A stretch of DNA of 64,000 nucleotides from Larkinella rosea (GTDB lineage: Bacteria; Bacteroidota; Bacteroidia; Cytophagales; Spirosomataceae): assembly GCF_003858635.1 (NCBI RefSeq), contig NZ_RQJO01000011.1, forward strand, positions 310,001 to 374,000. Reading direction: 5' to 3'. The notes beneath the pieces are model-generated. The model was not told the origin of the DNA, did not search any database, and saw only the letters and a program-made list of their open reading frames with translations. This document shows, piece by piece, positions 41,633 to 50,242 of the stretch (position 1 is its first letter; the number at the start of each line of letters is the position of its first letter). The position numbers were made by a program, and so were the translations under genes.

Positions 41633-44278
41633 ATGTCTCCGCCCCGCTTCGCCGACCGCATCCTGCAATTCTTCTGCTCTCCCGACCAGCTGGAGGAGAT
41701 TCAGGGAGACATGCACGAGGAGTTTGCCTGGCAGCTTCGGCGGGTGGGCGAACGGCGGGCGCGGTGGCGGTGTTGGTGGGATGTGCTGGGATTTGTGCTG
41801 TCGTTTGCGCTTAAAAGAAGATCAACTGAGTATTCAACAACGCATCTAACGAACCCGATTATGATCCGGAATTACTTCAAAATCGCTTTCCGAAATCTGG
41901 CAAAAAACAAAGGTTTTTCGGCCATCAACATTGGCGGTTTGGCCGTTGGCATGGCGGTGGCTATGCTGAATGGGCTGTGGATCTGGGACGAACTCTCGTT
42001 CGATACCTACCACCAGAATTATGACCGCATAGCCCAGGTCATGACGAAGGAAACGGAGGAAGGTACTACGTGGACAAATAATTCGATGCCGTATCCGCTG
42101 TCGACTGAACTCAAAACCACTTACCGAAACGAGTTCGTGCGCATCGTGAATGGCTCCTGGATCAGTGAATACATTCTGTCGGCGGGCGACAACAAAATAG
42201 CCCGGAAAGGCCAATTTCTGGACGAGGAAGCACCGGACATGCTGAGCCTGAAGATGATCTATGGTTCACGGGCCGGGTTGCACGACCCCAATTCCATTCT
42301 GCTTTCGGCATCCACCGCCGAGGCTCTTTTTGGAAAAACCGACCCCACGAACCGGGCGATGCGGCTCAATAACAAAATCGATGTGAAAGTGACCGGTGTT
42401 TACGAGGATCTACCCCTGAATACGCAGTTCAACGAGATCAAATTTGTATCACCGTTTGAATTATGGGTCAACCAGAATCCGTGGATCAAGGAGCGGGCAC
42501 TCCACGACTGGAGCAACCACTTTCTGCGGATTTACGCCGAAATAAAGCCGGGCGACACGTTTGATGCCGTTTCGGCCCGGATTAAAGACGCTGAGCTGAA
42601 AAACCTCGCCAATTTCAAGGAACAGGCTGCCCGCACTCCCCAGGCTTTTCTGTTTCCGATGAGCCAGTGGCACCTGCATAAATTCAAACGGGGCATGCCC
42701 GATCCGGAGCCCCTGCGAATGGTCTGGATGGTGGGCGTTATCGGCGGTTTTGTCTTGCTGCTGGCCTGCATCAATTTCATGAATCTCTCGACCGCCCGTT
42801 CCGAGAAACGCGCCAAAGAAGTCGGCATTCGGAAGGCAGTGGGTTCAGTCCGCACCCAGTTGATCAACCAGTTTTTCAGTGAATCCTTTCTGGTAACGAC
42901 GCTGGCCCTGCTGGTGGCACTGGTTCTGGTGACGCTGTCACTGGGCTGGTTCAACAACCTGGCCGCCAAGCAAATGACCATGCCCTGGCGTAATCCGTGG
43001 TTCTGGGCCGCCAGCCTGGGTTTTATCGTTCTGACCGGTTTACTGGCGGGCAGTTACCCGGCTTTGTACCTGTCGTCGTTCCAGCCCGTCAAAGTCCTGA
43101 AAGGGACCTTTCGGGTGGGGCGGTTTGCGTCTGTTCCCCGCAAAGTACTGGTGGTGGTGCAATTTACGGTTTCCATCGCGCTGATTATCAGCACAATTAT
43201 AGTATATCGACAGGTTCAGTACGCGAAAAACCGTCCGGTGGGCTACACGCGGGAAGGGTTGATCACGATGGCGATGAAGTCGAATGATTTTGACGGGAAA
43301 TACGAAGTGCTGCGGGCGGAATTGAAAAACACGGGTGCAGTGGCCGAAATCTCCCAGTCGATGGGGAAAATGACCGAGGTGGTTTCCGGCAACGGCGGTT
43401 TCGATTGGAAAGGCCGCGATCCCCGGCGGGGTGAAGATAATTTCGGAACGCTGGCGGTGAGCCTCAACCACGGAAAAACCGTTGGCTGGCAGTTTGTGCA
43501 GGGACGTGATTTTTCGAGTAAACTGGCTTCGGATTCGGCCGGAATGGTCATCAACGAATCGGCCGCCCGCGACATGGGGCTGAAAAATCCGGTGGGTGAA
43601 ACCGTCCGCTGGACGTGGTCGCGGACGAACAAAGTCTTAACATACCGGATTTTAGGCGTGGTCAGGGACATGGTCATGCAGTCGCCCTATGACCCGATTC
43701 AACCCGCCATTTTCTATTTGAAGGGACACAACGGTGGTGTCAGCAACATCAACATCAAGCTGAATCCGGCGGTCAGCATCCGGGATGCGCTGCCCAAAGT
43801 TGAAGCGGTTTTCAAAAAAATCGTTCCGCTGGTTCCCTTCGAGTACCAGTTTGTCGATCAGGAATATGCGCTCAAATTCGCAGCTGAAGAACGAGTTGGC
43901 AAACTGGCGACCTTCTTTGCGGTGCTGGCCATTTTCATCAGTTGCCTGGGCCTGTTCGGACTGGCGTCGTTCGTGGCCGAGCAGCGGACGAAAGAGATTG
44001 GCATTCGTAAGGTTTTAGGCGCATCGGTTACCAATCTGTGGCGGATGTTATCGAAAGACTTTGTGGTACTGGTGGTGATTGCCTGCCTGATCGCCGGGCC
44101 ACTGGCCGGGTATTTCATGGATCAGTGGTTACAGAAATACACGTACCGCGACGACATTGCCTGGTGGATATTCGCCGTGTCAGGCGCCGGTGCGCTGGTG
44201 CTGACGCTGCTGACGGTGAGTTACCAAGCCATCAAAGCCGCGTTGGTGAATCCGGTGAAGAGTTTAAAATCGGAGTAA
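41633..44278 (+). CDS. Prefix-bearing MacB/FtsX-type ABC permease, copy 12
   Basis: An 881-residue protein. Prefix 1-76 begins MSPPRFADRILQFF, the only copy with Ser rather than Lys at position 2 (or Asn-Pro in copy 15), then EEIQGDMHEEFAWQLRRVGE. Junction Met77 (MIRNYFKIAFRN). The body is subgroup C: GMAVAMLNGLWIWDELSFD (Asn replaces the usual Ile), FPMSQWHLHKFKRG before TM2, INFMNLSTARSEKRAKEVG near 379-397 followed by IRKAVGSVRTQLINQFFSES. The second bundle reads EQRTKEIGIRKVLGAS near 783, then VTNLWRMLSKDF. It ends YQAIKAALVNPVKSLKSE. Prefix DNA matches copy 13 almost base for base up to the junction. Confidence 0.95.
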   Translation: MSPPRFADRILQFFCSPDQLEEIQGDMHEEFAWQLRRVGERRARWRCWWDVLGFVLSFALKRRSTEYSTTHLTNPIMIRNYFKIAFRNLAKNKGFSAINIGGLAVGMAVAMLNGLWIWDELSFDTYHQNYDRIAQVMTKETEEGTTWTNNSMPYPLSTELKTTYRNEFVRIVNGSWISEYILSAGDNKIARKGQFLDEEAPDMLSLKMIYGSRAGLHDPNSILLSASTAEALFGKTDPTNRAMRLNNKIDVKVTGVYEDLPLNTQFNEIKFVSPFELWVNQNPWIKERALHDWSNHFLRIYAEIKPGDTFDAVSARIKDAELKNLANFKEQAARTPQAFLFPMSQWHLHKFKRGMPDPEPLRMVWMVGVIGGFVLLLACINFMNLSTARSEKRAKEVGIRKAVGSVRTQLINQFFSESFLVTTLALLVALVLVTLSLGWFNNLAAKQMTMPWRNPWFWAASLGFIVLTGLLAGSYPALYLSSFQPVKVLKGTFRVGRFASVPRKVLVVVQFTVSIALIISTIIVYRQVQYAKNRPVGYTREGLITMAMKSNDFDGKYEVLRAELKNTGAVAEISQSMGKMTEVVSGNGGFDWKGRDPRRGEDNFGTLAVSLNHGKTVGWQFVQGRDFSSKLASDSAGMVINESAARDMGLKNPVGETVRWTWSRTNKVLTYRILGVVRDMVMQSPYDPIQPAIFYLKGHNGGVSNINIKLNPAVSIRDALPKVEAVFKKIVPLVPFEYQFVDQEYALKFAAEERVGKLATFFAVLAIFISCLGLFGLASFVAEQRTKEIGIRKVLGASVTNLWRMLSKDFVVLVVIACLIAGPLAGYFMDQWLQKYTYRDDIAWWIFAVSGAGALVLTLLTVSYQAIKAALVNPVKSLKSE

Positions 44279-44355
44279 AGGAGGAGGGGAGAAAAGGAGG
44301 AAGAAAATAGAAAACCGTCTCCTTTCAGCCTCTCTTCCCTTCCTCCTTTCATCCC
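44279..44355. repeat. Purine/pyrimidine inverted repeat between copies 12 and 13
   Basis: The arm AGGAGGGGAGAAAAGGAGG and its counterpart CTCTCTTCCCTTCCTCC flank AAAACCGTCTCCTTTC. It is nearly the same as the spacer before copy 11, including the final TTTCATCCCTATTTT before the ATG. Confidence 0.75.
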
Positions 44356-44361
44356 TATTTT

Positions 44362-46992
44362 ATGAAACCACCCCACCTCGCTGACCGCATCCTTCGATTC
44401 TTCTGCTCTCTCGACCAACTGGAGGAGATTCAGGGAGACATGCACGAGGAGTTTGCATATCAGCTTCGGCGGGGGAGCGAACGGCGGGCCAAATGGCGGT
44501 ATTGGCGGGATGTGCTGGGATTTGTGCTGTCGTTTGCGCTTAAAAGAAGGTCAACTGAGTATTCAACAACGTATCTAACGAACCCAACGATGATCCGGAA
44601 TTATTTCAAAATCGCTTTTCGAAACCTCGTCAAGAACAAAACGTTCTCGGCAGTCAATATGCTCGGGCTGGCGTTGGGCCTGGCGTGTAGCCTGATGATC
44701 CTGCTCTGGGTCCAGGACGAGCGGAGCGTGGATGCCTTTCACGCGAACAAGAACCAATTGTACCGGATTTACATGCGCGAATATTTCAGCGGGAAAATGC
44801 AGGGCGTCATCTGGACACCCGGTCCGCTGGCGGAGGAATTAAAGAAATCGATCCCGGAAATTCAGTATGCAACGCCCTACGAGTGGGTCAGCGACCAGAC
44901 GTTTTCGGTGGGCACGAAAGTCCACAAACAGGCCACCAACAGCGTCGGGCCGGATTTCTTCAAGATGTTCAGCTACAAACTCCTGCAGGGAACCGCCGAT
45001 GCGGCCCTGAACGACCGCAATGGGCTGGCGATTTCCCGGCGCATGGCCGAGCTTTTTTTCGGCAGCCCCGAAGCTGCCATTGGCAAACCGATCCGGTTCG
45101 ATAACCGCACGGATTTGCGCATAACGGCGGTTTTTGAAAATGTCCCGGCGAACAGCACCCTGAAATTCGATTGCCTGCGAAACTGGGATGCCTTCGTTGC
45201 AGACGGCAACGACTGGGCGAAAGGCTGGGGCAGTACGGACCCGCTCACGTTTTTCATGCTCCGCGCCGACCGCAACGGCGTACCGGCAGATCCCGCCAAA
45301 GTCGAAGCCAAAATGCAGCATTTGCTCGACAAGTTTAACCGGGATGAGGGAAAGCCGTTTCACACCGAACTGGCCATGCAACCTTTTCACGAATACTACC
45401 TCAACAGTACCATCAAGGATGCCCACATGGACGGCGGGCGGATCGAATACGTGCGGCTGTTCAGTTTCGTAGCGGTTTTTATTCTGCTGATTGCCTGCAT
45501 CAATTTCATGAATCTGGCCACGGCGCGATCGGCGAAACGAGCGAAAGAAGTGGGGGTTCGGAAGGTGGTCGGCGCGATGCGGACGGTGTTGATCGGGCAG
45601 TTTATCGGCGAAGCGATGCTGCTGACGGTCTGCTCCGTTTTGCTGGCGGTTTTATTCGTCGGGTTGTTGCTGCCATCTTTTAATACGCTGACCGGGAAGC
45701 AGATCGAATTACCCATCGGCGGTTTTTCGTTCTGGGGCGTTCTGGTCGGGTTGACATTGCTAACGGGTTTGCTGGCGGGCAGTTATCCGGCTTTTTTCCT
45801 TTCGTCGCTGAGCCCGATTCGGGTCCTGAAAGGAAGCGGTCCGTCGTCGGGGTTGAAAGGGAATACGCAATCGACCTGGTTTCGGCAGGGGCTGGTGGTT
45901 TTTCAGTTTTCGCTGTCGATTATTCTGATTGTCGGCATGATCATCATTTACCGGCAGGTGGAGTATGTGCAGACGAAGAATCTGGGCTACGACCGCGAAA
46001 ACCTGATTTATTTCCCGGTCGAAGGTGATTTGAAGAAGAATTATGAGGTACTGAAAACCGAACTATCGCAACTTCCGGGTGTCCGGCAAGTCTCGCACAT
46101 GACTGCATCCCCGGCGTCGAACGGCTCCGGCACCGAAGGCATCAGCTGGACAGGGAGCGATCCCAACGACAAAGTCCGGTTTACGCCGGTCGGGGTTGGC
46201 TACGATTTCGTAAAAACCATGAATTTAAAACTGGCCGACGGCCGGGATTTTTCAACCGCTTTTCCGACCGATTCAACCGGTTTTCTGATCAACGAAGCGG
46301 CCCTGAAAGTGATGGGTTTTAAACATCCGATCGGGCAAACAATTACCTGGGGCAACCGCAAGGGAACGATCGTTGGGGTGCTGAAAGATTTCCATTTTCA
46401 ATCCCTGCACTCGACCATCCGGCCGCTCATTGCCTACCTGCGCGAAACACGACCCGACGGCAATGTGCTGGTTCGGATCAAGGCGGGCCAAACCGCCGAA
46501 GCCCTCGCACAACTGGAAACGGTTTGCAAAAAACTGAATCCGAATTTTCCGTTTACCTATTCGTTCACCGATCAGGAATACGCCCGTCAATACCAGAGTG
46601 AGCAGGTCGTCAGTCGGTTATCCAATTATTTTGCCTTCCTGGCTATTTTCATTTCGTGTCTGGGATTGTTCGGACTGGCGACGTTCACCGCCGAACAACG
46701 CACGAAAGAAATTGGCATCCGCAAAGTGCTGGGCGCGTCGGTGGTGAGCATTGTTGGGTTGCTTTCGCAGAAATTCCTGAAACCGGTGGCGATTGCGATT
46801 GTCCTTTCGTCGCCCGTCGCGTGGTGGGCCATGAACCAGTGGTTGCAGGGGTTTGCCTACAAAACCGACATCGAGTGGTGGATTTTCGCCCTGGCTGGTG
46901 CGCTGGCGGTTTTGATCGCCCTGCTCACTGTCAGTTTCCAGAGTATTAAAGCAGCTTTGATGAATCCGGTGAAGAGTTTAAAAGCGGAGTAA
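44362..46992 (+). CDS. Prefix-bearing MacB/FtsX-type ABC permease, copy 13
   Basis: An 876-residue protein. Prefix 1-76 (MKPPHLADRILRFFCSLDQL, with CSL for the usual CSP/CAP), junction Met77 (MIRNYFKIAFRN). Subgroup B body very close to copy 10: CSLMILLWVQDERSVDAFHA, a GPLAEELKKSIPEIQYAT stretch, INFMNLATARSAKRAKEVG near 379-397 then VRKVVGAMRTVL. Between the halves it has extra residues (GPSSGLKGNTQSTWF) compared with copies 9 and 10. The second bundle reads EQRTKEIGIRKVLGAS near 779, then VVSIVGLLSQKFLKPV. It ends NPVKSLKAE. The upstream spacer and prefix look copied from the same source as copies 11 and 12. Confidence 0.95.
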   Translation: MKPPHLADRILRFFCSLDQLEEIQGDMHEEFAYQLRRGSERRAKWRYWRDVLGFVLSFALKRRSTEYSTTYLTNPTMIRNYFKIAFRNLVKNKTFSAVNMLGLALGLACSLMILLWVQDERSVDAFHANKNQLYRIYMREYFSGKMQGVIWTPGPLAEELKKSIPEIQYATPYEWVSDQTFSVGTKVHKQATNSVGPDFFKMFSYKLLQGTADAALNDRNGLAISRRMAELFFGSPEAAIGKPIRFDNRTDLRITAVFENVPANSTLKFDCLRNWDAFVADGNDWAKGWGSTDPLTFFMLRADRNGVPADPAKVEAKMQHLLDKFNRDEGKPFHTELAMQPFHEYYLNSTIKDAHMDGGRIEYVRLFSFVAVFILLIACINFMNLATARSAKRAKEVGVRKVVGAMRTVLIGQFIGEAMLLTVCSVLLAVLFVGLLLPSFNTLTGKQIELPIGGFSFWGVLVGLTLLTGLLAGSYPAFFLSSLSPIRVLKGSGPSSGLKGNTQSTWFRQGLVVFQFSLSIILIVGMIIIYRQVEYVQTKNLGYDRENLIYFPVEGDLKKNYEVLKTELSQLPGVRQVSHMTASPASNGSGTEGISWTGSDPNDKVRFTPVGVGYDFVKTMNLKLADGRDFSTAFPTDSTGFLINEAALKVMGFKHPIGQTITWGNRKGTIVGVLKDFHFQSLHSTIRPLIAYLRETRPDGNVLVRIKAGQTAEALAQLETVCKKLNPNFPFTYSFTDQEYARQYQSEQVVSRLSNYFAFLAIFISCLGLFGLATFTAEQRTKEIGIRKVLGASVVSIVGLLSQKFLKPVAIAIVLSSPVAWWAMNQWLQGFAYKTDIEWWIFALAGALAVLIALLTVSFQSIKAALMNPVKSLKAE

Positions 46993-46995
46993 TGG

Positions 46996-47078
46996 AGAGA
47001 GGAAGAAGGGAGGAGAGAAAACGCTCCCTTTCATCCCCTCCTCCCTTCATCCCCTCCTCCTTTCCTCCTTTCTCCCCA
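46996..47078. repeat. Purine/pyrimidine inverted repeat between copies 13 and 14
   Basis: The arm GAGAGGAAGAAGGGAGGAG is matched by pyrimidine tracts such as CCCCTCCTCCTTTCCTCC. It is a looser relative of the spacers at 38768 and 44279, with the same TCCCCATTTT-type run-in to the ATG. Confidence 0.65.
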
Positions 47079-47082
47079 TTTT

Positions 47083-49728
47083 ATGAAACCGCCCCACTTC
47101 GCTGACACTCTGCTCAAATTCTTCTGTTCTCCCCACCGCCTGGAGGAGGTGCAGGGGGATTTACACGAGGAGTTTGCCTGGCGGGTTCGGCAAGTGGGCG
47201 CGCAACGGGCGCGCTGGCAGTACTGGTGGGAAGTGCTGGGGTTTCTGAAGCCCCGATTTTTGATGAAACGAAAAACCGATACGCATTCGACAACTTACGT
47301 AAACCCGATCATGATTCAGAACTATTTAAAAATTGCGTGGCGCAACCTCTGGCGGAAAAAGGCGTTTTCGGCCATTAACATTGCCGGGCTGGCCGTTGGG
47401 CTGGCGACCTGCCTGCTCATTGTGCTGTTTGTGCAACACGAGCTGAGTTACGACCGTTACAACACGAAAGCCGACCGGCTGTTCCGCGTGACGTTGAGCG
47501 TACGCATTGCCGGCAAGGAAATGGACATGGCCTACGCACCCGCCCTGACCGGGGCCTCGCTGGTGCGCGATTATCCGGGCGTTGAAGCCGCCACCCGGCT
47601 GGAATCGGAGGGGAGTTTTGTGATCAAATACGGTACAGAACGGTTCAAGGAAGACCGGGTGGTGTTTGCGGATTCCAATTTCTTTGAGCTGTTCTCGGTT
47701 CCGCTGCTGAAAGGAAACGTCAAAACCGTTTTGAACGAACCCAATACCATCGTTGTCACCCAAACGACGGCCCGGAAGTATTTTGGCGATCAGGACCCGG
47801 TGGGCAAAAGCCTGACGTTGGGGGACAAGCTTTACCGGGTGACGGGCGTGTGCCAGGATGTGCCGTCCAATACGCACTTTCACTACGATTTTTTCGCTTC
47901 GTATACCTCGCTGAAACAGAGTGAAAAGTGGCTGGCCAGCGGGTCACACACGTACGTTTTGCTTCGGGAAAACTACCCGGTAGAGAAACTGCTGGCCCAA
48001 AGCTCCAACTTCATTCGGAAATACGTGGGGCCGGAAATTCCGGAGTTTCTCGGCATGACCTACGATGAGTACATGAAAAAAGGAGACTGGATTGCGTTTG
48101 ATTTTCAGCCCGTTACCGCCATTCACCTCGGCCCCAATCGGGAGAACGAGCTCGAAGCGAACAGCGATCCCAAATACGTCTACATTTTCTCGGCCATTGC
48201 GGTTTTTATCCTGCTGCTGGCGTGCATCAATTTTATGAATCTGTCGACGGCGGGTTCGGCAAACCGGGCCAAGGAGGTCGGGATTCGGAAAGTGCTGGGT
48301 TCGGTACAGCAGCAATTGATTCGTCAGTTCCTGTCCGAATCGGTGCTGATCACGTTTCTGGCGTTGCTGGTGGCCGGTGGGCTGGTGGCGATGGCTTTGC
48401 CGACGTTCAATCAACTGGCGGATAAAGAGTTCGATCTGGGGACTTTATGGAATGCCCGGATGATTTCGTACACGCTGGTGGGCTGTCTGCTGGTGGGGTT
48501 GCTGGCGGGTAGTTATCCGGCCTTTTTTCTGTCATCCTTCCGGCCGGTCAGCGTGTTGAAAGGCCGGATTCAGGCCGGAATGCGGAGTGGCTGGCTGCGC
48601 AATACGCTGGTAACCATTCAGTTTGTGGTATCCATCGGCATGATTATCGGAACGCTGGTGGTCTATCAGCAACTGCGGTTTATTCAGAACAAGAAAGTCG
48701 GTTTCGACAAGGAACAGGTGCTTATCCTCCACGACACCTACGTATTGGGCAATAAACTGAACGCGTTCCGAAATGAGCTGACCAAACAATCGTCCATCGT
48801 CAGCGCCAGTCTGGCGGGCTACCTGCCCGCCGGGAAATCCAACTCCGGCTACGACGGTTTTCGGGATGTGAACGCCCCGACGAAAACGACGCCTTTCCGG
48901 GTGAAAACCTATCGGGTCGACGACCAGTACCTGCCAACGCTGGGCATCCAGGTAGGTCTGGGTCGCAATTTCTCCCGCACTTTTTCGGGCGATACCGCTG
49001 CGGTTTTGGTCAACGAAGCCGCTGTTCGGCAGTTTGGCTGGAAAAACCCGATCGGTCAGCGCATTGCCACGATCGGCGACGGCTCGCCGGGCGACCGGCA
49101 CACGTACACGGTGGTGGGCGTTATGAAGGATTTTCACTTCGAGTCGATGCACCAGCACATTGCCCCGCTGGTCATGTATTACGGCGGAGACTGGTATCAA
49201 CTGGCCCTGCGCATCCGGACGGACAACGTCCCCGCGCTGCTCAAAACGCTGGAGCAGCGCTGGAAAGCCGAAACCGATACGCCGTTCTCGTACTCGTTCC
49301 TGAATGAGCGGTTTAACAAAATGTACCAGGCCGAACAGCGCGTCGGGGAGCTCTTCGGCGTTTTCGCGGGCTTAGCGGTTTTCATTGCCTGCCTGGGCCT
49401 GTTCGGACTGGCGGCTTTCACGACGCTCCAGCGGACGAAGGAAATCGGTGTTCGGAAGGTGCTCGGCGCGTCGGTTGCCAGCATTGTGGCGCTGTTATCC
49501 AGGGATTTTCTGCGGCTGGTCGTCGTTGCCATCCTGATTGCGACGCCCATTGGCTGGTATGCCATGAACGAGTGGCTGGCGGATTTTGCCTACCGCATCG
49601 ACCTCGAATGGTGGGTCTTCGCGCTGGCCGGTTTACTGGCCGTGGGCGTCGCCCTGCTGACGGTGAGTTTCCAAAGCATCAAAGCCGCGTTGGTGAATCC
49701 GGTGAAGAGTTTGAGAAGTAGTGAATGA
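47083..49728 (+). CDS. Prefix-bearing MacB/FtsX-type ABC permease, copy 14
   Basis: An 881-residue protein. Prefix 1-76 is among the most divergent (MKPPHFADTLLKFFCSPHRL, EEVQGDLHEEFAWRVRQVG, VLGFLKPRFLMKRK), yet Met77 is still the junction (MIQNYLKIAWRNLWRKKAF). Mixed-subgroup body: GLAVGLATCLLIVLFVQHE, then LSYDRYNTKADRLFRVTL; INFMNLSTAGSANRAKEVG near 381-399 then IRKVLGSVQQQLIRQFLSES. The second bundle reads TLQRTKEIGVRKVLGAS near 781. It ends NPVKSLRSSE with an extra Ser. Its stop codon lies 1 base from the stop of the convergent Uma2 gene, so there is no room for a terminator between them. Confidence 0.95.
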   Translation: MKPPHFADTLLKFFCSPHRLEEVQGDLHEEFAWRVRQVGAQRARWQYWWEVLGFLKPRFLMKRKTDTHSTTYVNPIMIQNYLKIAWRNLWRKKAFSAINIAGLAVGLATCLLIVLFVQHELSYDRYNTKADRLFRVTLSVRIAGKEMDMAYAPALTGASLVRDYPGVEAATRLESEGSFVIKYGTERFKEDRVVFADSNFFELFSVPLLKGNVKTVLNEPNTIVVTQTTARKYFGDQDPVGKSLTLGDKLYRVTGVCQDVPSNTHFHYDFFASYTSLKQSEKWLASGSHTYVLLRENYPVEKLLAQSSNFIRKYVGPEIPEFLGMTYDEYMKKGDWIAFDFQPVTAIHLGPNRENELEANSDPKYVYIFSAIAVFILLLACINFMNLSTAGSANRAKEVGIRKVLGSVQQQLIRQFLSESVLITFLALLVAGGLVAMALPTFNQLADKEFDLGTLWNARMISYTLVGCLLVGLLAGSYPAFFLSSFRPVSVLKGRIQAGMRSGWLRNTLVTIQFVVSIGMIIGTLVVYQQLRFIQNKKVGFDKEQVLILHDTYVLGNKLNAFRNELTKQSSIVSASLAGYLPAGKSNSGYDGFRDVNAPTKTTPFRVKTYRVDDQYLPTLGIQVGLGRNFSRTFSGDTAAVLVNEAAVRQFGWKNPIGQRIATIGDGSPGDRHTYTVVGVMKDFHFESMHQHIAPLVMYYGGDWYQLALRIRTDNVPALLKTLEQRWKAETDTPFSYSFLNERFNKMYQAEQRVGELFGVFAGLAVFIACLGLFGLAAFTTLQRTKEIGVRKVLGASVASIVALLSRDFLRLVVVAILIATPIGWYAMNEWLADFAYRIDLEWWVFALAGLLAVGVALLTVSFQSIKAALVNPVKSLRSSE

Positions 49729-49729
49729 A

Positions 49730-50197
49730 TTATTTGAACAAACGTGCTAATTCCAATTCTATACCGGTCGCTGGATCAGTTAAAATGCCCGATGAAAAGG
49801 GTTTTTTTGAACCATCTGGCAGCAGAAGATGAATGGTTTGAAGAACCGGAATAATTAGCCAGACACTCTGGACACCCGCCGGAAAATACTGCTTATAAGC
49901 TTTATCAGTCAGGTCATTGATAGCCTGCTTGGGAGAAAGAATTTCAATGGCAGTAATGGGGGGGTGATTGTAGTAAATGATATCATTTAACCAGTCAACC
50001 GGCAGGTTATGATAAATACAGATATCCGGTTTGCATTTTCCGGTTGAAAGCTCCAGTTCGAGTTCCGGTAAAATGTCGAACTGTTCATCATACCGACTAA
50101 AGGCAACACTAATTCGGTGGATGGTGCGGGAATGGTTAACGGACATAATGTCTTCCGATTGATATTCTTCGATCAGATCATGATAAGGCGTTTCCAT
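49730..50197 (-). CDS. Uma2-family putative endonuclease, second copy
   Basis: A 155-residue paralog of the gene at 5711-6190. KPDICIYHN with Asp58 and TAIEILSPK with Glu85 give the Uma2 PD...E core, followed by DKAYKQYFPAGVQSVWLIIP. I start at the ATG at 50197; a longer frame reaching 50338 would run into copy 15, divergently placed at 50243, and adds residues not found in the paralog. Coding sequence is AT-rich compared with the permeases. It lies on the opposite strand between two prefix permeases, the only non-permease gene inside the prefix block. Confidence 0.82.
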   Translation of the reverse strand: METPYHDLIEEYQSEDIMSVNHSRTIHRISVAFSRYDEQFDILPELELELSTGKCKPDICIYHNLPVDWLNDIIYYNHPPITAIEILSPKQAINDLTDKAYKQYFPAGVQSVWLIIPVLQTIHLLLPDGSKKPFSSGILTDPATGIELELARLFK

Positions 50198-50242
50198 AGC
50201 GCAGTGAGTTTTTTCGCGAGTTTTCAAAGATAAACAAATTAA

